Part shown: one piece after another, positions 24,809 to 39,000 of the stretch
Layout of the letters: each line of letters begins with the position of its first letter
How positions within the stretch are numbered: position 1 is the first letter of the stretch
Assembly: GCA_037013495.1 (NCBI GenBank)
Contig: JAZDXN010000026.1
Location: forward strand, 62,001-126,000
Direction of reading: 5' to 3'
Source of the DNA: Hippophae tibetana
Lineage: Eukaryota > Streptophyta > Magnoliopsida > Rosales > Elaeagnaceae
DNA length: 64,000 nucleotides
Program-made: the position numbers and the translations under genes
The notes under the pieces: generated by a model
What the model saw: the letters and a program-made list of their open reading frames with translations, nothing else
What the model was told of the DNA's origin: nothing
Database searches by the model: none

Positions 24809-27800
24809 TTGATTATTTATATTTTCAATCAATCCCTATTCTTCAAAAAAAAATAAGAGAAGAGAAAAAGAAAGAGGATGTCGTTTATATTTTCAAAAAC
24901 AAAAAAGCATTTGGTAAATATGAGTTACAACTTTCAATGGAGATAACGTTTAACTCGGGTATCGAAAACACTATTATAATATATCAAAACGAAGCTCGTA
25001 TGAAATTACACAATATATTTTGGTCACGCCAAGGAAAATCGTTTTTGTACACAAATTACATCGTTTACATCATTTATCGTGTGTTTAAAGTTTTTGAAGC
25101 ACCGTTTTCATTTCACTTCCTTCTGGTTTAATTCAATAGGGCTATACAGGAGATATTGGTGCCAACCTAGGTTTGATTATTTATATTTTCAATCAACCCC
25201 ATTCTTCAAAAAAAATAAGAGAAGAGAAAAAGAAAGAGGATGTCGTTCATATTTTCAAAAACAAAAAATCATTTGGTAAATATGAGTTATAACTTTCAAT
25301 GCAGATAACTTTTGACTCGTGTATCGAAAACACTATTATCACATATCAAATCGAAGCTCGTATGAAATTACACAATATATTTTTGTCGCGCCAAGGAAAA
25401 TCGTTTTTGTACTCAAATTACATCGTTTACATCAGTTATCGAGTGTTTAAAGTTTTTGAAGCACCGTTTTCATTTTACTTACTTCTGGTTTAATTCAATA
25501 GGACTATACAGAAGATATTGATGCCAACCTAGGTTTGATTATTTATATTTTCAATCAGTCTCTATTCTTCAAAAAAAATAAGAGAAGAGAAAAAGAAAGA
25601 TGATGTCGTTCATATTTTCAAAAATAAAAAAACATTTGGTAAATATGAGTTACAACTTTCAACGGAGTTAACTTTTGACTCGGGTATCGAAACCACTATT
25701 ATAATATATCAAACCAAAACTCGTATGAAATTACACAATATATTTTGGTCGTGCCAACGAAAATAGTTTTTGTACCCAAATTACATCGTTTACACCAATT
25801 ATCGAGTGTTTAAAGTTTTTGACGCACCATTTTCAATTTACTTAGTTCTCGTTTAATTCAATAGAGCTATACAGGAGATATTGGTGCCAACCTAGGTTTG
25901 ATTATTAGTATTTTCAATCAATCCCTATTCTTCAAAAAAAAAAAAAAGAGAAAAGAAAAAGAAAGGGGATGTCGTTCATATTTTCAAAAACAAAAAAACA
26001 TTTGGTAACTATGAGTTACCATTTTCAATGGAAAAACTTTTGACTCGTGTATCGAAACCACTATTATAATATATCAAATCGAAACTCTTATCAAATTACA
26101 CAATATGTTTTGGTCCCGTCAGAGAAAATCGTTTTTATACCCAAATTACATCGTTTACATCACTTACCGAGTGTTTAAAGTTTTTGAAGCACCGTTTTCA
26201 TTTTACTTACTTCTCGCTTAATTCAATAGGTCTATACAGGATAAATTGGTGCCAACCTAGGTTTGATTATTTATATTTTCAATCAATCCCTATTCTTCAG
26301 AAAAAATAAGAGAAGATAAAAAGAAAGAGTATGTCGTTCATATTTTCAAAAACAATAAAACATTTGGTAAATATGAGTTACAACTTTCAACGGAGATAAG
26401 TTTTTACTCGGGTAGCAAAACCACTATTATAATATATAAAATCAAATCTCGTATGAAATTACACAATATCTTTTGGTCCCCTAAGGAAAATCATTTTTGT
26501 ACCCAAATTACATCGTTTACATCACTTACCGAGTGTTTAAAGTTTTTGAGGCACCATTTTCATTTTACTTGCTTCTCGTTTAATTCAATAGATCTATACA
26601 GGAGATGTTGGTGCCAACCTAGGTTTGATTATTAATATTTTCAATCAATCCCTATTCTTCAGAAAAAAAAGAGAAAAGAAAAAGAAAGGGGATGTCGTTC
26701 ATATCTTTAAAAAAACAAAACATTTGGTACATATGAGTCACAATTTTCAATGGAAAAAATTTTGACTCGTGTATCGAAACCACTATTATAAGATATCAAA
26801 TCGAAGCTCATATCAAATTACACAATATGTTTTGGTCCCGTCAAATAAAATCGTTTTTGTTCCCAAATTACATCGTTTACATCACTTACCGAGTGTTTAT
26901 AGTTTTTGAAGCACCGTTTTCAATTTACTTACTTGTGGCTTAATTCAATAGGGCTATACAGGAGATATTGGTGCCAACCTAGGTTTGATTATTTATATTT
27001 TCAATCAATCCCTATTCTTCAAAAAAAAATAAGGGAAGAGGAAAAGAAAGAGGATGTCGTTCATATTTTCAAAAACAAAGCAGCATTTGGTAAATATGAG
27101 ATACAACTTTTAATGTAGATATCTTTTGACTCGGGTATCGAAAACACTATTATAATATATCAAATCGAAGCTCGTATGAAATTACACAATATATTTTGGT
27201 CGCGCCAAGAAAAATCGTTTTTGTACTCAAATTATATCGTTTACATCAGTTACCGAGTGTTTAAAGTTTTTGAAGCACAGTTTTCATTTTACTTACTTCT
27301 GGCTTAATTCAATAGGGCTATACAGGAGATATTGGTGCCAACCTAGGTTTGATTATTTATATTTTCAATCAATCCCTATTCTTCAAAAAAAATAAGAGAA
27401 GAGAAAAAGAAAGAGGATGACGTTCATATTTTCAAAAATAAAAAAAATATTTGGTAAATATGAGTTACAACTTTCAACGAAGATAACTTTTGACTCCGGT
27501 ATAGAAACCACTATTATAATATATCAAATTGACGTTCGTATGAAATTACAAAATGTGGTTTGGTCCAGCCAAGGAAAATCGTTTTTGTAACCAAATTATA
27601 TCGGGTACATCACTTACCGAGTGTGTAACGTTTTTGACGCCCAATTTTCATTTCACTTACTTCTAGTTTAATTCAATAGAGCTATACAGGAGATATTGGT
27701 GCCAAGATAGCATTGTTTATTTATATTTTCAATCAGTCGCTATTCTTCAAAAACATTAGAGAAGAGAAAAAGAAAGAGGATGTCATTCATATTTTCAAAA

Positions 27801-30613
27801 ACAAAAAAACATTTGGTAAATATGAGTTACAACTTTCAACGGAGTTAACTTTTGACTCGGTATCGAAACCACTATTATAATATATCAAACCGAAGCTCGT
27901 ATGAAATTACACAATATATTTTGGTCGTGCCAAGGAAAATATTTTTCGTACCCAAATTACATCATTTACACCACTTACCGAGTGTTTAAAGTTTTTGACG
28001 CACCATTTTCAATTTACTTACTTCTAGTTTAATTCAGTAGCGCTATACAGGAGATATTGGTGCCAACATAGGTTTGATTATTTATATTTTCAATCAATCC
28101 CTATTCTTCAAAAAAAAAATAAGAGAAGAGAAAAAGAAAGAGGATGTCGTTCATATTTTCAAAAACAAAAAAGCATTTGGTAAATATGAGTTACAACTTT
28201 CAATGGAGATAACTTTTGACTCGGGTATCGAAAACACTATTATAATATATCAAAACGAAGCTCGTATGAAATTACACAATATTGTTTGCTCGCGCCAAGA
28301 AAAATCGTTTTTTTACTCAAATTACATCGTTTACATCAGTTACCGAGTGTTTAAAGTTTTTGAAGCACCGTTTTCATTTTACTTACTTCTGGTTTAATTC
28401 AATAGGGCTATACAAGTGATATTGGTGCCAACCTAGGTTTGATTATTTATATTTTCAATCAGTCTCTATTCTTCAAAAATAATAATAGAAAAGAAAAGGA
28501 AAGAGGATGTCGTTCATATTTTCAAAAATAAAAAAACATTTGGTAAATATGAGTTACAACTTTCAACGGAGATAACTTTTGACTCGGGTATCGAAAACAC
28601 TATTATAATATATCAAAACGAAGCTTGTATGAAATTACACAATATATTTTGGTCGCGCCAAGAAAAATCGTTTTTGTACACAAATTACATCGTTTACATC
28701 AGGTATCGAGTGTTTAAAGTTTTTGAAGCACCGTTTTCATTTTACTTACTTCTGGTTTAATTCAATAGGGCTATACAGGAGATATTGGTGCCAACCTAGG
28801 TTTGATTATTTATATTTTCAATCAGTCTTTATTCTTCAAAAAAAATAATAGAAAAGAAAAGGAAAGAGGATGTCGTTCATATTTTCAAAAATAAAAAAAC
28901 ATTTCGTAAATATGAGTTACAACTTTCAACGGAGTTAACTTTTGACTCGGGTATCGAAACCACTATTATAATATATCAAACCAAAATTCGTATGAAATTA
29001 CACAATATATTTTGGTCGTGCCAAGGAAAATAGTTTTTGTACCCAAATTACATCGTTTACACCACTTACCGAGTGTTTAAAGTTTCTGACGCACCATTTT
29101 CAATTTACTTACTTCTCGTTTAATTCAATAGAGCTATACAGGAGATATTGGTGCCAACCTAGGTTTGATTATTAGTATTTTCAATCAATCCCTATTCTTC
29201 AAAAACAAATAAGAGAAAAGAAAAAGAAAGGGGATGTCGTTCATATTTTCAAAAAGAAAAAAACATTTGCTAACTATGAGTTACCATTTTCAATGGAAAA
29301 ACTTTTGACTCGTGTATCGAAACCACTATTATAATATATCAAATCGGAGCTCTTATCAAATTACACAATATGTTTTGGTCCCGTCAGAGAAAATCGTTTT
29401 TATACCCAAATTACATCGTTTACATCACTTACCGAGTGTTTAAAGTTTTTGAAGCACCGTTTTCATTTTACTTACTTCTGGCTTAATTCAATAGGTCTAT
29501 ACAGGATATATTGGTGCCAACCTAGGTTTGATTATTTATATTTTCAATCAATCTCTATTCTTCAAAAAAATTAGAGAAGAGAAAAAGAAAGAGGATGTCG
29601 TTCATATTTTCAAAAACAAAAAAACATTTGGTAAATATGAGTTACAACTTTCAACGGAGTTAACTTTTGACTCGGTATCGAAACCACTATTATAATATAT
29701 CAAACCGAAGCTCGTATGAAATTACACAATATATTTTGGTCGCGCCAAGGAAAATATTTTTTGTACCCAAATTACATCATTTACACCACTTACCGAGTGT
29801 TTAAAGTTTTTGACGCACCATTTTCAATTTACTTACTTCTAGTTTAATTCAGTAGCGCTATACAGGAGATATTGGTACCAACATAGGTTTGATTATTTAT
29901 ATTTTCAATCAATCCCTATTCTTCAAAAAAAATAAGAGAAGAGAAAAAGAAAGAGGATGTCGTTCATATTTTCAAAAACAAAAAAGCATTTGGTAAATAT
30001 AAGTTACAACTTTCAACGGAGATAACTTTTGACTCCAGTATCGGAACCACTATTATAATATATCAAATTGACGTTCATATGAAATTACAAAATGTGGTTT
30101 GTTCCAGCCAAGGAAAATCGTTTTTGTACCCAAATTATATCGGTTACATGACTTACCGAGTGTGTAACGTTTTTGACGCACAATTTTCATTGAACTTACT
30201 TCTAGTTTAATTCAATAGAGCTATACAGGAGATATTGGTGTCAAGATAGCATTGTTTATTTATATTTTCAATCAGTCGCTATTCTTCAAAAAAATTAGAG
30301 AAGAGAAAAAGAAAGAGGATGTCGTTCATATTTTCAAAAACAAAAAAGTATTTGGTAAATATGAGTTACAACTTTCAACGGAGTTAACTTTTGACTCGGG
30401 TATCGAAACCACTATTATAATATATCAAACCGAAACTCGTATGAAATTACACAATATATTTTGGTCGTGCCAAGGAAAATATTTTTTGTACCCAAATTAC
30501 ATCGTTTACACCACTTACCGAGTGTTTAAAGTTTTTGACGCACCTTTTTCAATTTACTTACTTCTAGTTTAATTCAATAGAGCTATATAGGAGATATTGG
30601 TGCCAACATAGGT
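24809..30613 (+). repeat. HOR B, unit 4 (16 monomers, 5,805 bp)
   Basis: Monomers start at 24809, 25173, 25535, 25898, 26263, 26625, 26985, 27349, 27713, 28074, 28439, 28802, 29165, 29528, 29889 and 30252. Units 4 and 5 form a sister pair. Both have GTCGTTTATATT, ATAACGTTTAAC and GGTCACGCC in their first monomer, an A-only run before GAGAAAAG near 25931/31740, CTTAGTTCTCG near 25842/31647, and AAAATATTTGG where units 1-3 have AAAAGATTTGG. Recent duplication of a two-unit ancestor, or conversion between neighbours, would explain this. Confidence 0.92.
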
Positions 30614-33600
30614 TTGATTATTTATATTTTCAATCAATCCCTATTCTTCAAAAAAAAATAAGAGAAGAGAAAAAGAAAGAGGATGTCGTTTATATTTTCA
30701 AAAACAAAAAAGCATTTGGTAAATATGAGTTACAACTTTCAATGGAGATAACGTTTAACTCGGGTATCGAAAACACTATTATAATATATCAAAACGAAGC
30801 TCGTATGAAATTACACAATATATTTTGGTCACGCCAAGGAAAATCGTTTTTGTACACAAATTACATCGTTTACATCATTTATCGTGTGTTTAAAGTTTTT
30901 GAAGCACCGTTTTCATTTCACTTCCTTCTGGTTTAATTCAATAGGGCTATACAGGAGATATTGGTGCCAACCTAGGTTTGATTATTTATATTTTCAATCA
31001 ACCCCATTCTTCAAAAAAAATAAGAGAAGAGAAAAAGAAAGAGGATGTCGTTCATATTTTCAAAAACAAAAAATCATTTGGTAAATATGAGTTATAACTT
31101 TCAATGCAGATAACTTTTGACTCGTGTATCGAAAACACTATTGTCACATATCAAATCGAAGCTCGTATGAAATTACACAATATATTTTGGTCGCGCCAAG
31201 GAAAATCGTTTTTGTACTCAAATTACATCGTTTACATCAGTTATCGAGTGTTTAAAGTTTTTGAAGCACCGTTTTCATTTTACTTACTTCTGGTTTAATT
31301 CAATAGGACTATACAGAAGATATTGATGCCAACCTAGGTTTGATTATTTATATTTTCAATCAGTCTCTATTCTTCAAAAAAAATAAGAGAAGAGAAAAAG
31401 AAAGATGATGTCGTTCATATTTTCAAAAATAAAAAAACATTTGGTAAATATGAGTTACAACTTTCAACGGAGTTAACTTTTGACTCGGGTATCGAAACCA
31501 CTATTATAATATATCAAACCAAAACTCGTATGAAATTACACAATATATTTTGGTCGTGCCAACGAAAATAGTTTTTGTACCCAAATTACATCGTTTACAC
31601 CAATTATCGAGTGTTTAAAGTTTTTGACGCACCATTTTCAATTTACTTAGTTCTCGTTTAATTCAATAGAGCTATACAGGAGATATTGGTGCCAACCTAG
31701 GTTTGATTATTAGTATTTTCAATCAATCCCTATTCTTCAAAAAAAAAAAAAGAGAAAAGAAAAAGAAAGGGGATGTCGTTCATATTTTCAAAAACAAAAA
31801 AACATTTGGTAACTATGAGTTACCATTTTCAATGGAAAAACTTTTGACTCGTGTATCGAAACCACTATTATAATATATCAAATCGAAACTCTTATCAAAT
31901 TACACAATATGTTTTGGTCCCGTCAGAGAAAATCGTTTTTATACCCAAATTACATCGTTTACATCACTTACCGAGTGTTTAAAGTTTTTGAAGCACCGTT
32001 TTCATTTTACTTACTTCTCGCTTAATTCAATAGGTCTATACAGGATAAATTGGTGCCAACCTAGGTTTGTCTATTTATATTTTCAATCAATCCCTATTCT
32101 TCAGAAAAAATAAGAGAAGATAAAAAGAAAGAGTATGTCGTTCATATTTTCAAAAACAATAAAACATTTGGTAAATATGAGTTACAACTTTCAACGGAGA
32201 TAAGTTTTTACTCGGGTATCAAAACCACTATTATAATATATAAAATCAAATCTCGTATGAAATTACCCAATATCTTTTGGTCCCCTAAGGAAAATCGTTT
32301 TTGTACCCAAATTACATCGTTTACATCACTTACCGAGTGTTTAAAGTTTTTGAAGCACCATTTTCATTTTACTTGCTTCTCGTTTAATTCAATAGATCTA
32401 TACAGGAGATGTTGGTGCCAACCTAGGTTTGATTATTAATATTTTCAATCAATCCCTATTCTTCAGAAAAAAAAGAGAAAAGAAAAAGAAAGGGGATGTC
32501 GTTCATATCTTTAAAAAAACAAAACATTTGGTACATATGAGTCACAATTTTCAATGGAAAAAATTTTGACTCGTGTATCGAAACCACTATTATAAGATAT
32601 CAAATCGAAGCTCATATCAAATTACACAATATGTTTTGGTCCCGTCAAATAAAATCGTTTTTGTTCCCAAATTACATCGTTTACATCACTTACCGAGTGT
32701 TTATAGTTTTTGAAGCACCGTTTTCAATTTACTTACTTGTGGCTTAATTCAATAGGGCTATACAGGAGATATTGGTGCCAACCTAGGTTTGATTATTTAT
32801 ATTTTCAATCAATCCCTATTCTTCAAAAAAAAATAAGGGAAGAGGAAAAGAAAGAGGATGTCGTTCATATTTTCAAAAACAAAGCAGCATTTGGTAAATA
32901 TGAGATACAACTTTTAATGTAGATATCTTTTGACTCGGGTATCGAAAACACTATTATAATATATCAAATCGAAGCTCGTATGAAATTACACAATATATTT
33001 TGGTCGCGCCAAGAAAAATCGTTTTTGTACTCAAATTACATCGTTTACATCAGTTACCGAGTGTTTAAAGTTTTTGAAGCACAGTTTTCATTTTACTTAC
33101 TTCTGGCTTAATTCAATAGGGCTATACAGGAGATATTGGTGCCAACCTAGGTTTGATTATTTATATTTTAAATCAATCCCTATTCTTCAAAAAAAATAAG
33201 AGAAGAGAAAAAGAAAGAGGATGACGTTCATATTTTCAAAAATAAAAAAAATATTTGGTAAATATGAGTTACAACTTTCAACGAAGATAACTTTTGACTC
33301 CGGTATAGAAACCACTATTATAATATATCAAATTGACGTTCGTATGAAATTACAAAATGTGGTTTGGTCCAGCCAAGGAAAATCGTTTTTGTAACCAAAT
33401 TATATCGGGTACATCACTTACCGAGTGTGTAACGTTTTTGACGCCCAATTTTCATTTCACTTACTTCTAGTTTAATTCAATAGAGCTATACAGGAGATAT
33501 TGGTGCCAAGATAGCATTGTTTATTTATATTTTCAATCAGTCGCTATTCTTCAAAAACATTAGAGAAGAGAAAAAGAAAGAGGATGTCATTCATATTTTC

Positions 33601-36054
33601 AAAAACAAAAAAACATTTGGTAAATATGAGTTACAACTTTCAACGGAGTTAACTTTTGACTCGGTATCGAAACCACTATTATAATATATCAAACCGAAGC
33701 TCGTATGAAATTACACAATATATTTTGGTCGTGCCAAGGAAAATATTTTTCGTACCCAAATTACATCATTTACACCACTTACCGAGTGTTTAAAGTTTTT
33801 GACGCACCATTTTCAATTTACTTACTTCTAGTTTAATTCAGTAGCGCTATACAGGAGATATTGGTGCCAACATAGGTTTGATTATTTATATTTTCAATCA
33901 ATCCCTATTCTTCAAAAAAAAATAAGAGAAGAGAAAAAGAAAGAGGATGTCGTTCATATTTTCAAAAACAAAAAAGCATTTGGTAAATATGAGTTACAAC
34001 TTTCAATAGAGATAACTTTTGACTCGGGTATCGAAAACACTATTATAATATATCAAAACGAAGCTCGTATGAAATTACACAATATTTTTTGCTCGCGCCA
34101 AGAAAAATCGTTTTTTTACTCAAATTACATCGTTTACATCAGTTACCGAGTGTTTAAAGTTTTTGAAGCACCGTTTTCATTTTACTTACTTCTGGTTTAA
34201 TTCAATAGGGCTATACAAGTGATATTGGTGCCAACCTAGGTTTGATTATTTATATTTTCAATCAGTCTCTATTCTTCAAAAATAATAATAGAAAAGAAAA
34301 GGAAAGAGGATGTCGTTCATATTTTCAAAAATAAAAAAACATTTGGTAAATATGAGTTACAACTTTCAACGGAGATAACTTTTGACTCGGGTATCGAAAA
34401 CACTATTATAATATATCAAAACGAAGCTTGTATGAAATTACACAATATATTTTGGTCGCGCCAAGAAAAATCGTTTTTGTACACAAATTACATCGTTTAC
34501 ATCAGTTATCGAGTGTTTAAAGTTTTTGAAGCACCGTTTTCATTTTACTTACTTCTGGTTTAATTCAATAGGGCTATACAGGAGATATTGGTGCCAACCT
34601 AGGTTTGATTATTTATATTTTCAATCAGTCTCTATTCTTCAAAAAAAATAATAGAAAAGAAAAGGAAAGAGGATGTCGTTCATATTTTCAAAAATAAAAA
34701 AACATTTCGTAAATATGAGTTACAACTTTCAACGGAGTTAACTTTTGACTCGGGTATCGAAACCACTATTATAATATATCAAACCAAAATTCGTATGAAA
34801 TTACACAATATATTTTGGTCGTGCCAAGGAAAATAGTTTTTGTACCCAAATTACATCGTTTACACCACTTACCGAGTGTTTAAAGTTTCTGACGCACCAT
34901 TTTCAATTTACTTACTTCTCGTTTAATTCAATAGAGCTATACAGGAGATATTGGTGCCAACCTAGGTTTGATTATTAGTATTTTCAATCAATCCCTATTC
35001 TTCAAAAACAAATAAGAGAAAAGAAAAAGAAAGGGGATGTCGTTCATATTTTCAAAAACAAAAAAACATTTGGTAACTATGAGTTACCATTTTCAATGGA
35101 AAAACTCTTGACTCGTGTATCGAAACCACTATTATAATATATCAAATCGAAGCTCTTATCAAATTACACAATATGTTTTGGTCCCGTCAGAGAAAATCGT
35201 TTTTATACCCAAATTACATCGTTTACATCACTTACCGAGTGTTTAAAGTTTTTGAAGCACCGTTTTCATTTTACTTACTTCTGGCTTAATTCAATAGGTC
35301 TATACAGGATATATTGGTGCCAACCTAGGTTTGATTATTTATATTTTCAATCAATCTCTATTCTTCAAAAAAATTAGAGAAGAGAAAAAGAAAGAGGATG
35401 TCGTTCATATTTTCAAAAACAAAAAAACATTTGGTAAATATGAGTTACAACTTTCAACGGAGTTAACTTTTGACTCGGTATCGAAACCACTATTATAATA
35501 TATCAAACCGAAGCTCGTATGAAATTACACAATATATTTTGGTCGTGCCAAGGAAAATATTTTTTGTACCCAAATTACATCATTTACACCACTTACCGAG
35601 TGTTTAAAGTTTTTGACGCACCATTTTCAATTTACTTACTTCTAGTTTAATTCAGTAGCGCTATACAGGAGATATTGGTACCAACATAGGTTTGATTATT
35701 TATATTTTCAATCAATCCCTATTCTTCAAAAAAAATAAGAGAAGAGAAAAAGAAAGAGGATGTCGTTCATATTTTCAAAAACAAAAAAGCATTTGGTAAA
35801 TATGAGTTACAACTTTCAACGGAGATAACTTTTGACTCCAGTATCGGAACCACTATTATAATATATCAAATTGACGATCGTATGAAATTACAAAATGTGG
35901 TTTGTTCCAGCCAAGGAAAATCGTTTTTGTACTCAAATTATATCGGTTACATGACTTACCGAGTGTGTAACGTTTTTGACGCACAATTTTCATTTAACTT
36001 ACTTCTGGTTTAATTCAATAGAGCTATACAGGAGATATTGGTGCCAAGATAGCA
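30614..36054 (+). repeat. HOR B, unit 5 (15 monomers retained, runs into HOR C)
   Basis: Monomers start at 30614, 30978, 31340, 31703, 32067, 32429, 32789, 33153, 33517, 33878, 34242, 34605, 34968, 35331 and 35692. They keep the B order. The expected sixteenth monomer would begin at about 36055. Its head has the GATAGCATT-type linker, but its body is a different class (AGCACTATTA, CAAATCAAATCTC), so the B period stops there. The monomer at 35692 is already more diverged from its B partners (GACGATCGTATG, CATTTAACTTACTTCTGG). The monomer at 32067 carries the rare GTCTATTTA head. The last four monomers also open HOR C. Confidence 0.88.
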
Positions 36055-39000
36055 TTTTTTATTTATATTTTCAATCATTCGCTATTCTTCAAAAAAATTA
36101 GAGAAGAGAAAAAGAAAGAGGATGTCGTTCATATTTTCAAAAACAAAAAAACATTTGGTAAATATGAGTTACAACTTTCAACGGAGATAACTTTTGACTC
36201 GGGTATCGAAAGCACTATTATAATATATCAAATCAAATCTCATATCAAAGTACACAATATCTTTTGGTCCCCCAAGGAAAATCGTTTTTGTACCCAAATT
36301 ACATCGTTTACATAACTTACCGAGTGTTTAAAGTTTTTGAAGCACCATTTTCATTTTACTTGCTTCTCGTTTAATTCAATAGATCTATACAGGAGATGTT
36401 GGTGCCAACCTAGGTTTGATTATTAATATTTTCAATCAATCCCTATTCTTCAGAAAAAAAAAATAAGAGAAGAGAGAAAGAAAGAGGATGTCGTTCATAT
36501 TTTCAAAAACAAAGAAGCATTTGGTAAATATGAGTTACAACTTTCAATGTAGATAACTTTTGACTCGGGTATCGAAAACACTATTATAATATATCAAATT
36601 GAAGCTCGTATGAAATTACACAATATATTTTGTTCGCGCCAAGGAAAATCGTTTTTGTACTCCAATTACATCGTTTACATCAGTTACCAAGTGTTTAAAG
36701 TTTTTTAAGCAGCGTTTTCATTTTACTTACTTCTAGTTTAATTCAATAGGGCTATACAGGAGATATTGGTGCCAACCTAGGTTTGATTATTTATATTTTC
36801 AATCAGTCTCTATTCTTCAAAAAAAATAATAGAAAAGAAAAGGAAAGAGGATGTCGTTCATATTTTAAAAAAAAAACATTTGGTACATATGAGTTACAAT
36901 TTTCAATGGAGAAAACTTTTGACTCGTGTATCGAAACCACTATTATAAGATATCAAATCGAACCTCATATCAAATTACACAATATGTTTTGGTCCCGTCA
37001 AATAAAATCGTTTTTGTACCCAAATTACATCGTTTACATCACTTACCGAGTGTTTATAGTTTTTGAAGCACCGTTTTCATTTTACTTACTTCTGGCTTAA
37101 TTCAGTAGGGCTATACAGGAGATATTGGTGCCAACCTAGGTTTGATTATTTATATTTTCAATCAATCCATATTCTTCAAAAAAAAAATAAGAGAAGAGAA
37201 AAAGAAAGAGGATGCGTTCATATTTTCAAAAACAAAGAAGCATTTGGTAAATATGAGTTACAACTTTCAATGTAGATAACTTTTGACTCGGGTATCGAAA
37301 ACACTATTATAATATATCAAATCGAAGCTCGTATTAAATTACACAATATATTTTGGTCGTGCCAAGGAAAATAGTTTTTGTACCCAAATTACATCGTTTA
37401 CATCATTTATCGAGTGTTTAAAGTTTTTTATGCACCATTTTCATTTTACTTACTTCTGGTTTAATTCAATAGGGCTATACAGGAGATATTGGTGCCAACC
37501 TAGGGTTGTTTATTTATATTTTCAATCAGTCTCTATTCCTCAAAATAAATAATAGAAAAGAAAAGGAAAGAGAATGTCGTTCATATTTTCAAAAATAAAA
37601 AAACATTTGGTAAATATGAGTTACAACTTTCAATGGAGATAACTTTTGACTCGGGTATCGAAAACACTATTATAATATATCAAATCGAAGCTCGTATGAA
37701 ATTACACAATATAACTTGTTCGCGCCAAGGAAAATCGTTTTTGTACTCAAATTACATCGTTTACATCAGTTACCGAGTGTTTAAAGTTTTTGAAGCAGCG
37801 TTTTCATTTTACTTACTTCTAGTTTAATTCAATAGGGCTATACAGGAGATATTGGTGCCAACCTAGGTTTGATTATTTATATTTTCAATCAACCCCATTT
37901 TTCAAAAAAAATAAGAGAAGAGAAAAAGAAAGAGGATGTCGTTCATATTTTCAAAAACAAAAAAGCATTTGGTAAATATCAGTTACAACTTTCAACGGAG
38001 ATAACTTTTGACTCCGGTATCGAAAACACTATTATAATATATCAAATTGACGTTCGTATGAAATTACAAAATGTGGTTTGGTCCAGCCAAGGAAAATCGT
38101 TTTTGTCCTCAAATTATATCGTTTACATCACTTACCGAGTGTGTAACGTTTTTGACGCACAATTTTCATTTCACTTACTTCTGGTTTAATTCAATAGAGC
38201 TATACAAGAGATATTGGTGCCAAGATAGCATTGTTTATTTATATTTTCAACCAGTCGCTATTCTTCAAAAAAATTATAGAAGAGAAAAAGAAAGAGGATG
38301 TCGTTCATATTTTCAAAAACAAAAAAACATTTGGTAAATATGAGTTACAACTTTCAACGGAGATAACTTTTGACTCGGGTATCGAAAGCACTATTATAAT
38401 ATATCAAATCAAATCTCATATCAAATTACACAATATCTTTTGGTCCCCCAAGGAAAATCGTTTTTGTATCCAAATTACATCGTTTACATAACTTACCGAG
38501 TGTTTAAAGTTTTTGAAGCAACATTTTCATTTTACTTGCTTCTCATTTAATTCAATAGATCTATACAGGAGATGTTGGTGCCAACCTAGGTTTGATTATT
38601 AATATTTTCAATCAATCCCTATTCTTCAGAAAAAAAAAATAAGAGAAGAGAAAAAGAAAGAGGATGTCGTTCATATTTTCAAAAACAAAGAAGCATTTGG
38701 TAAATATGAGTTACAACTTTCAATGTAGATAACTTTTGACTCGGGTATCGAAAACACTATTATAATATATCAAATCGAAGATCGTATGAAATTACACAAT
38801 ATATTTTTTTCGCGCCAAGGAAAATCGTTTTTGTACTCAAATTACATCGTTTACATCAGTTACCAAGTGTTTAAAGTTTTTTAAGCAGCGTTTTCATTTT
38901 ACTTACTTCTAGTTTAATTCAATAGGGCTATACAGGAGATATTGGTGCCAACCTAGGTTTGATTATTTATATTTTCAATCAGTCTCTATTCTTCAAAAAA

